A DNA stretch of 64,000 bases from Rhodobiaceae bacterium. Lineage in GTDB: Bacteria > Pseudomonadota > Alphaproteobacteria > Parvibaculales > Parvibaculaceae. The translations under genes were made by a program, and so were the position numbers. The notes beneath the pieces are model-generated. The model worked only from the letters and a program-made list of their open reading frames with translations, was not told the origin of the DNA and searched no databases. Shown in pieces: positions 53,599 to 63,161 of this stretch (positions are counted from its first letter, which is position 1; each line of letters opens with the position of its first letter). The DNA is taken from NCBI GenBank assembly GCA_021404525.1, contig JAAWWE010000004.1, positions 248,001-312,000 of the forward strand. The letters run 5' to 3'.

Positions 53599-55263
53599 AT
53601 GTTGAAGAAAGTGTTTGGCGGTGTTGGTGCGGCGCTACTTGTTCTGATCGCTGTTGGCTGGGTCTACCGGGTTGAGCTTGCGCTGAACGCTCCGGGTGTT
53701 CTTCTGAATCTCGTCAACCCTGTTGGTCCCAACCAGGAAATTGTCTGGACGAAGGGACCGGACGTTGCAGAGGCGCCTCCGTCGGAGCGTCCGCCCAACA
53801 TCATCTTCATTGTCACTGATGATATGGGTTTTAACGATATCAGTTTTTATGGTGGTGGCGCGTCCGGTTCAGATATGCAGACACCTCATATCGATGCACT
53901 CGCTCATGAAGGTGTTGCCTTCACGAATGGGTATGCTGGCACTGCGGTGTGTGCACCGTCACGGGCGATGATTATGACCGGTCGTTATGCGACCCGTTTT
54001 GGCTTTAAATTCACGCCCACACCTCCTGGTATGCTTTCGCTTGTCAACTTTGTTTCACAAAATAGTGGGATTGAAAGACCGCATCCGAGCATGGTGTTTG
54101 ATCGGGATGTTGAGATCCCGTCATATGATAATCTTGGTATGCCGACCTCGGAAATCACCGTTGCCGAAATGCTGAAGGAGGCAGGCTACTATACTGCGCA
54201 TATCGGCAAGTGGCACATTGGGCGGTCCAATGGCAGCAGTGCGATTGAACAGGGATTTGATGATAGCCTGCTGATGGCAAGCGGGCTTTATCTTCCAGAA
54301 GATCATCCTGATGTGGTGAACTCCTACCAGGATTTTGATCCGATTGATCGCTTCCTCTGGCCAAACATGCAATATGCCTCGACGTTCAATAACGGCGAGC
54401 GTTTTGAACCGCGTGGCTACATTACCGACTATTACACCGATGAAGCGGTGAAGGTGATTGAGAATAATCGCAATCAGCCGTTCTTTCTCTATCTCGCGCA
54501 TTGGGGCATCCACACGCCGTTGCAGGCACTGAAGTCTGACTATGATGCGCTGTCACATATTGAAGATCATCGTTTGCGCGTCTACACCGCGATGACCCGT
54601 GCGGTGGACCGTTCTGTGGGCCGTGTCATGCAGGCCTTGAAGGACAATGGTCTGGATGAGAATACGCTTGTCATTTTCACAAGTGACAATGGCGGTGCAG
54701 GCTATGTTGGCCTGGATGACCTCAACACGCCCTATCGGGGTTGGAAGATCACCCTGTTTGAAGGGGGCACCCATGTGCCGTTCATGGCGCGCTGGCCGAA
54801 GCGCATTCCTGCGGGCACGGTTTTTGACGAACCGGTCTCTCACATTGACATGTTCGCCACTGCGGCGGGTGCCGCAGGTGGTGCCATGCCGACCGACCGC
54901 ATAATGGATGGGGTCGATTTTGTTCCCTTCGTTGCCGGTGAGACGGAAGGTGCGCCGCATGAGGCATTGTTCTGGACGGCTGGTGAGTACCGATCGGTTC
55001 TCAAAGATGGCTGGAAGCTCCAGGTCTCTGGCCTTCAGGACAAAGAGTGGTTGTTCCACCTGGCAGATGACCCAAGTGAAACGACAAACCTCGCCGATGC
55101 TGAGCCCGCTAAACTTGATGAGTTGAGGAGCCTTCTCGACGCGCATCAGGCGGAACAGGCTGAGCCCATCTGGCCATCCTCTGTGGCGACACCCGTCTAT
55201 GTTGACAAGACGCTGGCGGAACCGCTTAAAGAGGATGATGAAGTCATCTATTGGGAAAACTAG
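53599..55263 (+). CDS. Membrane-anchored sulfatase
   Basis: 554 residues. N-terminal membrane segment (about 5-25). Sulfatase core: IIFIVTDDMGFNDISFYGGG (metal Asp74-Asp75), active site CAPSR at 118-122, HIGKWHIG (about 200), FTSDNGGAGY. The C-x-P-S-R site is the type converted to formylglycine by FGE, and an FGE gene follows directly. It should act in the periplasm on a sulfate ester; alkyl or aryl sulfates are the most likely classes but not shown. Confidence 0.92.
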   Translation: MLKKVFGGVGAALLVLIAVGWVYRVELALNAPGVLLNLVNPVGPNQEIVWTKGPDVAEAPPSERPPNIIFIVTDDMGFNDISFYGGGASGSDMQTPHIDALAHEGVAFTNGYAGTAVCAPSRAMIMTGRYATRFGFKFTPTPPGMLSLVNFVSQNSGIERPHPSMVFDRDVEIPSYDNLGMPTSEITVAEMLKEAGYYTAHIGKWHIGRSNGSSAIEQGFDDSLLMASGLYLPEDHPDVVNSYQDFDPIDRFLWPNMQYASTFNNGERFEPRGYITDYYTDEAVKVIENNRNQPFFLYLAHWGIHTPLQALKSDYDALSHIEDHRLRVYTAMTRAVDRSVGRVMQALKDNGLDENTLVIFTSDNGGAGYVGLDDLNTPYRGWKITLFEGGTHVPFMARWPKRIPAGTVFDEPVSHIDMFATAAGAAGGAMPTDRIMDGVDFVPFVAGETEGAPHEALFWTAGEYRSVLKDGWKLQVSGLQDKEWLFHLADDPSETTNLADAEPAKLDELRSLLDAHQAEQAEPIWPSSVATPVYVDKTLAEPLKEDDEVIYWEN

Positions 55264-56176
55264 TGCGGTAATTCTCGGGGCTCTGGCCCTGGGAGCGATT
55301 GCTTATTTCGCTTGGCCGTCGTTCGGTCCGGTCGAGCAACAGGTGAGCTGCGTTTCGCCGGAGACGATTGCACCGCAAACAGCTGGTATGATCTTCATTG
55401 AAGGGGGCTCCTTCGATATGGGTGCCGGTGGCATCTACTCCGAAGAGGGGCCGGTGCGTCGAGAAGCCGTCGACAGCTTCTGGATTGATGCTACCGAAGT
55501 CACAAATGCCGAGTTCGCTGAATTTGTCGAGGCCACCGGATATGTGACGGTTGCGGAAGCAGGCATTGAAGGTGTCGTGCCACCCGGCGCGGCAGTGTTT
55601 CAAGTGCCCGAGCGCAATGCAGAAGGCCGATGGTCCTATGCCGACACGGCCAACTGGCGGCAGCCGGAGGGAGCGGGTAGCACCATAGTCGGTCGTGACC
55701 GTTTTCCCGTCGTACAAATTGCCTATCAGGATGCGGTTGCCTACGCGGCCTGGAAAGGCCGCACGCTCCCCACCGAGGTTCAGTGGGAGTATGCGGCACG
55801 CGGCGGCCTGGACGGCGCCAAATATGCCTGGGGTGAAGAACGTGAACCGGGCGGGCAATATCTTGCAAACAATTGGCAGGGCTTCTTTCCCTTTAATGAT
55901 GAAGGGGCTGATGGCTTTATTGGTCGCGCACCTGTTGGCTGCTACCCACCCAATGGCTACGGCCTCTATGACATGATCGGCAATGTCTGGGAGTGGACGG
56001 CTGATCCTTATGCGCCGCCCGATGCGTCAGTGGGGCTGATGAAAGGGGGCTCCTATCTCTGCGCACCCAACTATTGCCGTCGCTATCGGCCGGCGGCCCG
56101 ACACCCGCAAGAGGTGGATCTGGGCACAGACCATATTGGGTTCCGTACTGTCTCATTGACCCGCCCAGAGGGCTGA
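55238..56176 (+). CDS. Formylglycine-generating enzyme, membrane-anchored
   Basis: 312 residues from the ATG at 55238, overlapping the sulfatase by 26 bp (the preceding ATG at 55235 is an alternative). N-terminal membrane segment about 8-27. FGE/SUMF1 domain about 50-310: MIFIEGGSFDMGAGG, LPTEVQWEYAARGG, YDMIGNVWEWTADPY. The active-site pair is GGSYLCAPNYCRRYR (Cys275 and Cys280), and GFR ends the domain. All marks of a working FGE, presumably maturing the adjacent sulfatase. Confidence 0.92.
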   Translation: MKSSIGKTSAVILGALALGAIAYFAWPSFGPVEQQVSCVSPETIAPQTAGMIFIEGGSFDMGAGGIYSEEGPVRREAVDSFWIDATEVTNAEFAEFVEATGYVTVAEAGIEGVVPPGAAVFQVPERNAEGRWSYADTANWRQPEGAGSTIVGRDRFPVVQIAYQDAVAYAAWKGRTLPTEVQWEYAARGGLDGAKYAWGEEREPGGQYLANNWQGFFPFNDEGADGFIGRAPVGCYPPNGYGLYDMIGNVWEWTADPYAPPDASVGLMKGGSYLCAPNYCRRYRPAARHPQEVDLGTDHIGFRTVSLTRPEG

Positions 56177-56264
56177 GATCGCTCCAGATTTGAATTTCGC
56201 TGCCGAAATGGTTAGGTATTCGCTCAATTCCCCCTCTCCCCCGCCTTGTTCTGAGTGAGACTTA

Positions 56265-57089
56265 ATGCCTGATACCACCGTTTCCAAAGATCATCTCTTC
56301 GATCTGCAACCAACACACAACCCCAATCGATATTACTTGCCTGTTGAAGACAAATTGAGTGTCGGCCCTCCCGGCAGTCTCTTCCTGTTCGGCGGCGTGG
56401 GGTTGGCGTCTTCGATCCGTGCGATCGAGCAGACAACGGGACGCCCCACTGTTTGGGCGGCAGCGCAATATCTTTCCTATGCGCGGGTTGGTGAAACTGT
56501 CGACCTGGATGTGCTGGTGCCGGTATCTGGCAAGTACAACACACAAGCACGAGTCGTCGGTCATGTGGGAGACCGAGAGATCTTCACGGTGAATGCGGCG
56601 CTTGGTGAACGGCCCAGCGAGTATTCTGCTCAATGGGCGGTGAAGCCTGAAGTGGTGCCACCGGAAGATTGTGCGCCGGTCGACCATTGGCGTGAAGACC
56701 GGCAAGACCTTCATGGCCGCATCGATGTGCGGGTCGTGAAGGGGCGCTATGGAGAAGAACGGAAGAAAGGTGGCCTTAGCGAAGATGGTCATGTGGTCCT
56801 GTGGGCGCGGATGCGCGAAAACCTGCCCATGAGTTCCAGTGCGCTTGCAGTGATGGCGGATTTTGTGCCGTCAGCAATTGGCAATGCGATTGGTCGAGAT
56901 GCGGGCGGAAACAGTCTTGATAATACAATTCGCGTGCGGCGGGTCGTGGAGACGGATTGGGTGCTTTGTGACATCCGAATCCACGGTGTCCATAACGGCT
57001 TTGCCCATGGGCGCATGCATCTGTTTGCAGAGAATGGCGAGTTGATGGCGAGTGCGAGCCAGTCGGTGATCTTGAGAATTCGCGACTAA
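56265..57089 (+). CDS. Acyl-CoA thioesterase II-like (double hotdog)
   Basis: 274 residues. Two hotdog domains: about 25-130 (GPPGSLFLFGGVGLASSIRAIE, VWAAAQYLSYARVGETVDLDV) and about 150-270 (LSEDGHVVLWARMRENLP, SLDNTIRVRR, GFAHGRMHLFAENGELMASASQS). The second half carries the TesB-type SLDxTI pattern. It releases fatty acids from acyl-CoA. Last gene on the plus strand here. Confidence 0.85.
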   Translation: MPDTTVSKDHLFDLQPTHNPNRYYLPVEDKLSVGPPGSLFLFGGVGLASSIRAIEQTTGRPTVWAAAQYLSYARVGETVDLDVLVPVSGKYNTQARVVGHVGDREIFTVNAALGERPSEYSAQWAVKPEVVPPEDCAPVDHWREDRQDLHGRIDVRVVKGRYGEERKKGGLSEDGHVVLWARMRENLPMSSSALAVMADFVPSAIGNAIGRDAGGNSLDNTIRVRRVVETDWVLCDIRIHGVHNGFAHGRMHLFAENGELMASASQSVILRIRD

Positions 57090-57095
57090 GCCTCT

Positions 57096-57938
57096 TCAGC
57101 CGTTTCGCAGAATGTTCTCGATCCAGTTTTTGACTTCCAGAGTGCGGATGTCTGCATCCATGACGTCCTGGTCAATGCCGAGGTGCCAGGCAATGTCTTT
57201 GCGGGTCGGGTCTTTGTGGAGCGCCTCAAGATCTTTGACAAAGCTCCTGGCAGCTGCGTGGTCTGCGAAATATCCGCTTTCAACCAAGCCATCCATTCGG
57301 AAGCGGGTTAGGGCAGCCAGTTCTGCAAGGTCATATTCAGGGTGATATTGCACAGCCCAGAAGGGCGTGCCTTCCTGAGTAACGATGGCCGCCTGTATTG
57401 GGGTGATGTGGTTGCCCGCCAGATGGATACTGTTTGAGGGCAGGCTTTCGACATCGTCAAAGTGACTGGTGAAGCCGTCAAAGACGGATGCTTTGCCTGC
57501 ATAGAGTGGGTGGCTACGCCCTTCCGGCGTTAAAGAGATTTTTCGCGCGATGCCGAACTCGCGCCCCTTCGGGTTGAGGCGACAGGTGCCACCTGCTGCG
57601 AGCGCTGCTATTTGCAATGCCCAACAGCTGCCAAAGCTTGGTGTTCCGGCAGTGTAGAGCGCACGTGCCAAATTCACCTGCCGCGTTACGTCTGGTGTCT
57701 GGTGGTAGATGGTGAGACTTGAACCGGTCCAAAGCGCTGCATCAAAAGCGGTGAGGTCAGCTCCTGCTGGCAGTGCCTCGTCCGGGTCTGCCGGATGCAA
57801 GATGGTGACGGATGCGTCGGGCAGGAAGCGCTTGATCATCTGTTCATAGAGTGTGCCAGCCAGTGTGCAACCGGCTTTGCCCAGGTTTTCCCGGCCGGCC
57901 TTGTCGTAGCCATCAATGATGAGAAGCTTTTCGCTCAT
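57096..57938 (-). CDS. Class I glutamine amidotransferase-like protein
   Basis: 280 residues. Catalytic Cys in SFGSCWALQIAALAAGG (about 103) and the His-x-Glu pair in VQYHPEYDLAEL (about 198). MLIIDGYDK-type start (MSEKLLIIDGYDKAGRENLG). It has no synthetase partner, so it may be a stand-alone amidase or gamma-glutamyl hydrolase. It is the last gene in the run with the XRE-cupin regulator, DMGDH and TauD genes (62-bp gap). Confidence 0.85.
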   Translation of the reverse strand: MSEKLLIIDGYDKAGRENLGKAGCTLAGTLYEQMIKRFLPDASVTILHPADPDEALPAGADLTAFDAALWTGSSLTIYHQTPDVTRQVNLARALYTAGTPSFGSCWALQIAALAAGGTCRLNPKGREFGIARKISLTPEGRSHPLYAGKASVFDGFTSHFDDVESLPSNSIHLAGNHITPIQAAIVTQEGTPFWAVQYHPEYDLAELAALTRFRMDGLVESGYFADHAAARSFVKDLEALHKDPTRKDIAWHLGIDQDVMDADIRTLEVKNWIENILRNG

Positions 57939-58000
57939 GGAGACTCTTTTTGTCGTGTTTCCGGACGGAAGACCGCAAAGTCACTTTTTCTGGAAACACT

Positions 58001-58849
58001 CTATACCGGTTTCTCACCGTTTACGGTCACACGATAGAGAAGACGTTCATATTCGACATAGTCGTCGACCGCATAATGCTGAACGCAGCGATTGTCCCAC
58101 ATGGTGACCATCTTGGGATCCCAGGGCACACGGCAACAGAATTCCGGCTTTGTGCAATGGGCAAAAAGATAGTCCAGCAGAGGTTTGCTTTCCTCTTCGC
58201 TCATGTCTTCAAAGCGGATCGTAAACATGGGGTTCACGTAGAGCGCCTTGCGCCCCGTATTAGGATGCGTGCGCACGACCGGGTGCACGACTTCGTCATA
58301 AACAGAGTCGGAGCGCTTATAGGTGATGGCTGTCTTGCCCTCGTACTTCTCTTCCGCCGTGTCGGACGTATAAGCATATTTGGCAGAGTGGACTGCGCCC
58401 ATGCCGTCCAGCATCCGTTTCATGCCGTCTGACAAGCGTTCATAGGCAAGATACTGATTGGCGAAGAGTGTATCGCCACCGTGCGGCGGTACCACATGGC
58501 TGTACACCACGGATCCCATGCTCGGTTCGGCAAAAAAGGAATTATCCGTGTGCCAGCCGACACCAAAGCTTGCCGACTCGCCCGCAGGCTTTAGCATCTT
58601 GATCATCTCTGGTCGCTCGTCCATGCCATTGACGATCGGATGAACTTCGAGATCGCCGAAGCGGCGGGCGAAGGCGACGTGTTCGTCGTGGGTCAGGTCC
58701 TGATTGCGGAAGACGAGGACCGAATGATCTGCGAAGGCCGTGCAGATCCCATCGAATTGTTCGTTCGAGAGGTCATTCAGTTTTACACCAGAAATTTCAG
58801 CACCCAGTGAACCGGTGACCTGCTTCAGCTGAAGGTTATGCGCTGTCAT
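58001..58849 (-). CDS. TauD-family Fe(II)/2-oxoglutarate dioxygenase
   Basis: 282 residues from MTAHNLQLKQVTGSLGAEI at 58849; an in-frame start at 58906 overlaps the DMGDH gene. HxD motif in VGWHTDNSFFAE (about 101-103) and the distal His in RCVQHYAVDDY (about 263). The TauD/TfdA family attacks C-H next to a heteroatom. The neighbouring demethylase suggests an amine or betaine-like substrate. Chains to the DMGDH gene with a 25-bp gap. Confidence 0.86.
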   Translation of the reverse strand: MTAHNLQLKQVTGSLGAEISGVKLNDLSNEQFDGICTAFADHSVLVFRNQDLTHDEHVAFARRFGDLEVHPIVNGMDERPEMIKMLKPAGESASFGVGWHTDNSFFAEPSMGSVVYSHVVPPHGGDTLFANQYLAYERLSDGMKRMLDGMGAVHSAKYAYTSDTAEEKYEGKTAITYKRSDSVYDEVVHPVVRTHPNTGRKALYVNPMFTIRFEDMSEEESKPLLDYLFAHCTKPEFCCRVPWDPKMVTMWDNRCVQHYAVDDYVEYERLLYRVTVNGEKPV

Positions 58850-58874
58850 TTCTTCTCTCCCTATAAACAAAGGT

Positions 58875-61349
58875 TCAAGCGCGAACGCGCTTGGACTGAG
58901 GATCATATAGCGGTTTCACGGATGCCGTCGCGGGAATCCGTTTTCCTGCGACATCGATTTCAAAGGACTTTGCCTCAAGGGCGCTCAGTTTTTCGCCCGG
59001 CGCGCGGGGGACATACCCCATGCCGACAGAGGCTCCGAGCGCATGCCCATAATTCCCCGACGTCAGATAGCCGACCTGCTGTCCGTCACTATAGATGGGC
59101 TCATTATGAAAAAGGAGTGGCTCCGGAGTGTGTAGCTTGAAGTGAAGCAATCGGCTTTTTGGGCCTTCTTCCTTCACCCGCAGAACCGCATCGCGACCAA
59201 TGAAGCGCCCGTAAGGGGTTTCCTGCTTGTCTGTTTTCACGGCGAAACCAAGCCCTGCATCGACCACATGGTCTTCATCAGAAATGTCATGGCCGAAATG
59301 GCGATAGCCCTTTTCGATGCGGCAAGCATCAAGCACATGCATGCCCGCAGGGGTGAGGTTCCAGGTTTTTCCAGCTTCCCAGAGCGTGTCGAATATGTGG
59401 AGGGCCATGTCTGCTGAGACATAGAGCTCGTAGCCTAGTTCACCCACATAGGTAATGCGGTGGGCGCGGACAGTGCCCATGCCAAGTTCGATTGTCCTCG
59501 CTGTCCCGAAGGGAAAGGCGTCGTTGGAAAGATCGTCTGGCGTGAGCGTTTGCAGGAATTCGCGGGACTTTGGACCCATAAGGGCGATCACCGCTTCGCC
59601 AGAGGTGACATCGGTTGCAATGCAGTTAACGTTGTCGGGAATGTGCCGGGAGAGCCAGTTCCAGTCCCGCTGGTGCACGCCAGGTGCCGTGATGATCAGG
59701 AAGGCTGTGTCGGTGAGGCGGGTCACGGTGAGATCCGCCTCTATGCCGCCGCGTTCATTCAGCCATTGTGTGTAGACGATGCGGCCCGGCTCCACATCAA
59801 TATCGTTGGCACAGATATATTGAAGGACGTTCTTGGCATCGCGTCCCTCAACACGGAATTTGGCAAAAGACGAGAGATCGAAAAAGGCGAGGCCGTTTCG
59901 CACCGCGTGATGTTCAGCGGCCGCATTCTCAAACCAGTTCTGGCGCGCCCAGGAATAGCCATAGGCTGGCTTAACGTCTGCCGCGATCTGGTCTTTGCTC
60001 AGATACCAGTTCGGTCTCTCCCAACCTGCTACTTCACCGAAGCAGGCGCCGAGCTGTTCCAGTCTCGGGTGCAAAGGTGACCTGCGGACGCCACGTCCCG
60101 TTTCATACTGGCGGTAAGGAAAATGGTCCTGGTAGAGAAGCCCGAGAGATTCCTTTGTTCGGTTGAACAGATAGGTCTTGTTGTTCTGAAAAGGCGCCAT
60201 GCGCCGGATATCAACGTCCCAGAGATCAAAGGGAGGGTGCCCCTCTACAATCCACTCCGCTAGCGCTTTGCCTGCACCACCGGCCGACTGAATGCCGATC
60301 GAATTAAATCCGGCGGCGACATAGAAGTTCTGAACCTCCGGCGTTTCGCCGAGGAGGTAGCGATCGTCGGGCGTGAAACTTTCTGGCCCATTGAAGAAGG
60401 TCGCGATACCTGCCTCACTGAGCATGGGGAGGCGCGCAATAGCTTTTTCCAGTATGGGTGTGAAGTGATCCAAATCTTCCGGCAGTTCATCAAAACAGAA
60501 GCTCTCAGGGATGCCGTCCATGCCCCAAGGTTTTGCCGTTTTTTCAAAAGCACCGATCAGTAGTTTGCCAGCATCTTCTTTGAAATAGGCTTCTTCATCC
60601 GGCACGCGGAGTGTGGGCAGGTTGGGGACGAGGTCTGCTAGCGGCTCAGTCACCACATAAAAATGTTCGGCGGCGTGAAGGGGCACGTTGGCGCCCGCCA
60701 TTTTCCCAACATCCCGGGCCCACATGCCAGCGCAGTTTACGACGATGGGCGCTTTGACTGGACCAAATTCTGTTTCAACGCCGGTGACGCGGCCTTTGGA
60801 TTGCGTCGCGCCCGTCACCTTGACCTGTTCGACAATCCGGACGCCTGCCATGCGCGCCCCTTTTGCCAGCGCCATGGTGACATTGACGGGATCGGCCTGG
60901 CCGTCTCCTGGCACGTGGACGCCCCCTTCAACACCGCTCAGGTTGAGATGCGGATAGAGATCCAGGCATTCGGCTGGGGAGAGCATCTCTGCCTCCACAC
61001 CAAAGATAGACGCCATGGCGGCGTTGCGTTTGAATTCTTCCAGGCGCTCTTTCGTGAGAGCGAGAGAGATGGAACCTGTTTGGCGATAGCCGGTGGCGAG
61101 CTCGGTCTTGGCTTCAAGGCGGGCATAAAGGTCCGCAGAGTATTTTGCCAATTGCGTCAGGTTGCGCGTGGCACGTAGCTGAGCGACGAGACCTGCTGCA
61201 TGCCAGGTTGTGCCGCAAGTCAGTTGCTTGCGTTCCAGTAACAGGACATCTTTCTGGCCAAGTTCGCCCAGGTGATAGGCGAGGGAACAGCCAATGACAC
61301 CGCCGCCAATAATGATGATGGATGCCTCTTCAGGCAGTTGGGTTGTCAT
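58875..61349 (-). CDS. Dimethylglycine/sarcosine dehydrogenase-type flavoprotein
   Basis: 824 residues from MTTQLPEEASIIIIGGGVIGC at 61349. FAD domain about 10-380: GGGVIG, then TCGTTWHAAGL with His50 at the site where DMGDH binds FAD covalently. Residues about 440-810 form the GcvT/aminomethyltransferase part (WYLSKDQIAADVKPAYGYSW, YVGELGYELYVS, CRIEKGYRHFGHDI). It oxidises an N-methyl group and passes formaldehyde to tetrahydrofolate. 14 bp behind the XRE-cupin gene. Confidence 0.9.
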   Translation of the reverse strand: MTTQLPEEASIIIIGGGVIGCSLAYHLGELGQKDVLLLERKQLTCGTTWHAAGLVAQLRATRNLTQLAKYSADLYARLEAKTELATGYRQTGSISLALTKERLEEFKRNAAMASIFGVEAEMLSPAECLDLYPHLNLSGVEGGVHVPGDGQADPVNVTMALAKGARMAGVRIVEQVKVTGATQSKGRVTGVETEFGPVKAPIVVNCAGMWARDVGKMAGANVPLHAAEHFYVVTEPLADLVPNLPTLRVPDEEAYFKEDAGKLLIGAFEKTAKPWGMDGIPESFCFDELPEDLDHFTPILEKAIARLPMLSEAGIATFFNGPESFTPDDRYLLGETPEVQNFYVAAGFNSIGIQSAGGAGKALAEWIVEGHPPFDLWDVDIRRMAPFQNNKTYLFNRTKESLGLLYQDHFPYRQYETGRGVRRSPLHPRLEQLGACFGEVAGWERPNWYLSKDQIAADVKPAYGYSWARQNWFENAAAEHHAVRNGLAFFDLSSFAKFRVEGRDAKNVLQYICANDIDVEPGRIVYTQWLNERGGIEADLTVTRLTDTAFLIITAPGVHQRDWNWLSRHIPDNVNCIATDVTSGEAVIALMGPKSREFLQTLTPDDLSNDAFPFGTARTIELGMGTVRAHRITYVGELGYELYVSADMALHIFDTLWEAGKTWNLTPAGMHVLDACRIEKGYRHFGHDISDEDHVVDAGLGFAVKTDKQETPYGRFIGRDAVLRVKEEGPKSRLLHFKLHTPEPLLFHNEPIYSDGQQVGYLTSGNYGHALGASVGMGYVPRAPGEKLSALEAKSFEIDVAGKRIPATASVKPLYDPQSKRVRA

Positions 61350-61363
61350 GTGATCCGCCCTAT

Positions 61364-61954
61364 TCAATAGACGGGTGGCGCGACAACCCACACAAGGATC
61401 GCTGGTTCATCCGATGGATTGTGCCAGCGGACATTTTGATCATGAAACCGGAAGGCGTCTCCCGGAGCGAGGGCGTAGTGACGGTCCTCAACCCAGATTT
61501 CCAACGTGCCGCTTACCAGATAAGCCGCTTCCTCCGTCGGGCGATGAATGAGGTGCTTGCTGGTGGCACCGGGCGCGATCTCTGTGCGCAGCATCTCGAA
61601 TGTGCCGGTCATATCTGGTGAGAGCAGTTCTTCGGTGAAGCCCTCTTCTCGACTGCCAACCTTGCGCCGTGCGTCGGCACGCACCACAACACCCCTGTCG
61701 GAAGGATCTGCGTTGTGATGCTCAAGAAAAAAGCCGATTGGCACGTTGAGGGCCGCGCCCAGTTTGCGCAGATCATCGACGCTTAGACTTGAGAGGCCGC
61801 GCTCTATCTGGCTCACATAGCCGACGGATCGATGGATCTTGTCGGCGAGGGCTTGAAGCGTCAGACCTCTGGTGCGTCGCAGGGCGCGGACATCTTTGCC
61901 GATTGCCTCAGCTATCTGCCTGGTGTCGCGCTCAATTTCTTGGGTTTTGGTCAT
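61364..61954 (-). CDS. XRE-family regulator with cupin domain
   Basis: 196 residues from MTKTQEIERDTRQIAEAIG at 61954; a GTG at 61969 would add 5 residues and cover the palindrome. HTH about 15-70 (VRALRRTRGLTLQALADKIHRSVGYVSQIERGLS in parts). C-terminal cupin about 115-190 (HLIHRPTEEAAYLVSGTLEIW, GDAFRFHDQNVRWHN). Such PuuR-like regulators sense small molecules via the cupin. It leads the DMGDH operon and probably binds the CGTGA array upstream. Confidence 0.9.
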   Translation of the reverse strand: MTKTQEIERDTRQIAEAIGKDVRALRRTRGLTLQALADKIHRSVGYVSQIERGLSSLSVDDLRKLGAALNVPIGFFLEHHNADPSDRGVVVRADARRKVGSREEGFTEELLSPDMTGTFEMLRTEIAPGATSKHLIHRPTEEAAYLVSGTLEIWVEDRHYALAPGDAFRFHDQNVRWHNPSDEPAILVWVVAPPVY

Positions 61955-62002
61955 GCGTGAAAATATCACGCCAAGCGTGAAAAATTCAAAGAATTTTTCA
62001 CG
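61955..62002. promoter_or_regulatory. Array of CGTGA palindromes before the XRE-cupin operon
   Basis: GCGTGA-N5-TCACGC (61955-61971) sits directly before the start codon. A 12-bp-arm inverted repeat, CGTGAAAAATTC with GAATTTTTCACG around AAA, fills 61976-62002. The pieces between them also read as TCACGC-N3-GCGTGA. This is a compact multi-site operator. Confidence 0.75.
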
Positions 62003-62061
62003 AGCGATGTTTTCGTTGCCCGAAGCGCGCGGAAAAGCTGGGGGTGTTCTGGGTTAAGCCC

Positions 62062-63081
62062 CTATTCGTCTGCGATCTTTACCACCAGTTTTCCGAGGTT
62101 TTCGCCTTCGAACAGCTTGTTCACGGCTGTTGGCGCGCTTTCCAACCCATCGACAATGGTTTCCTGACTTTTGATCTTCCCGGTTGCGACCCATGTTGCC
62201 AATTCCATGGTGGCCTCAGCATATTTCTCCAGAAAGTCTGTCACGATGAAGCCGCGCACATTTATGCGGCGCATGAGGATTGGAGAGAAGTCACCGCGCA
62301 TGGGTTCATCCGTGTTGTAGCCGGAAATCATGCCGCAGAGTGGCATGCGGCTGAACAGGTTCATGCGTGCCATGACGGCTTCCATAATCTCGCCGCCGAC
62401 ATTTTCAAAGTTCACATCAATGCCGTCGGGTGTCACGGCCTCCAGTTGCTCGCGCCAGTCGTCGGCCTTGTAGTCAACAGCGGCATCGAAGCCGAGTTCC
62501 TCGACAATCCATTTGCACTTCTCCGGACCGCCAGCAATGCCCACAGCCCGGCATCCATTGAGCTTAGCGATTTGTCCGACAACGGAACCGACGGCACCGG
62601 CAGCGGCGGAAACGACAACAGTCTCTCCGGCCTTGGGCTGGCCAAGTTCCAGAAGTCCGAAATAGGCGGTAAGGCCTGTGAGGCCGCAGGCGCCCAGCAT
62701 GGTTGGCAGTCCGACAGGCAGCTCCGGTGGCAGAACGCCGACGGGAATCTCATCATTTGGTCCGGCAACATAGTAATCCTGCCAGCCAAGAAGGCCGCTG
62801 ACAGTGTCGCCGACCTTGTACGCATCAGAGTTTGACGCGACCACTTTGCCAATGCCGCCGCCGCGCATCACCGCGCCGATCTCAACGGGTGGCATGTATT
62901 GATCCATGTCCGACATCCAAATGCGGTTGGTCGGGTCGAGGCTCAGATAAAGGTTTCGGATCACGGCTTCACCTGGTCCGGGCGTTGGCACAGGCTCTTC
63001 CACAAGATCAAAGTCGGTTGTTTTGATTTTACCGACTGGACGGCTTTTCAGGCGAAACTGACGATTGACGTTACTGGACAT
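62062..63081 (-). CDS. NADP-dependent MDR oxidoreductase (LTB4DH/CurA-like)
   Basis: 339 residues. Catalytic N-terminal part (NRIWMSDMDQYMPPVEIGAVMRGGG) without zinc ligands, then a Rossmann domain (GETVVVSAAAGAVGSVVGQIAKLNG). YFGLLELGQPKAGE precedes it. The family reduces alpha,beta-unsaturated ketones or aldehydes with NADPH. In the region it could detoxify products of the oxygenases. Stand-alone gene. Confidence 0.9.
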   Translation of the reverse strand: MSSNVNRQFRLKSRPVGKIKTTDFDLVEEPVPTPGPGEAVIRNLYLSLDPTNRIWMSDMDQYMPPVEIGAVMRGGGIGKVVASNSDAYKVGDTVSGLLGWQDYYVAGPNDEIPVGVLPPELPVGLPTMLGACGLTGLTAYFGLLELGQPKAGETVVVSAAAGAVGSVVGQIAKLNGCRAVGIAGGPEKCKWIVEELGFDAAVDYKADDWREQLEAVTPDGIDVNFENVGGEIMEAVMARMNLFSRMPLCGMISGYNTDEPMRGDFSPILMRRINVRGFIVTDFLEKYAEATMELATWVATGKIKSQETIVDGLESAPTAVNKLFEGENLGKLVVKIADE

Positions 63082-63161
63082 GAGGGCCTCCCGGGCTGCG
63101 ATTTTGTTAGAGGCATTCTTTCACAGGATTGGCGGTTAGCCGAGTCTGATGGGCGAGCTTT

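Noticed and set aside
57096..57938. Class I amidotransferase as PuuD of a putrescine pathway
   Set aside because: The XRE-cupin regulator recalls PuuR, but PuuA, PuuB and PuuC are absent and the neighbours are a DMGDH-type protein and a TauD-type enzyme.
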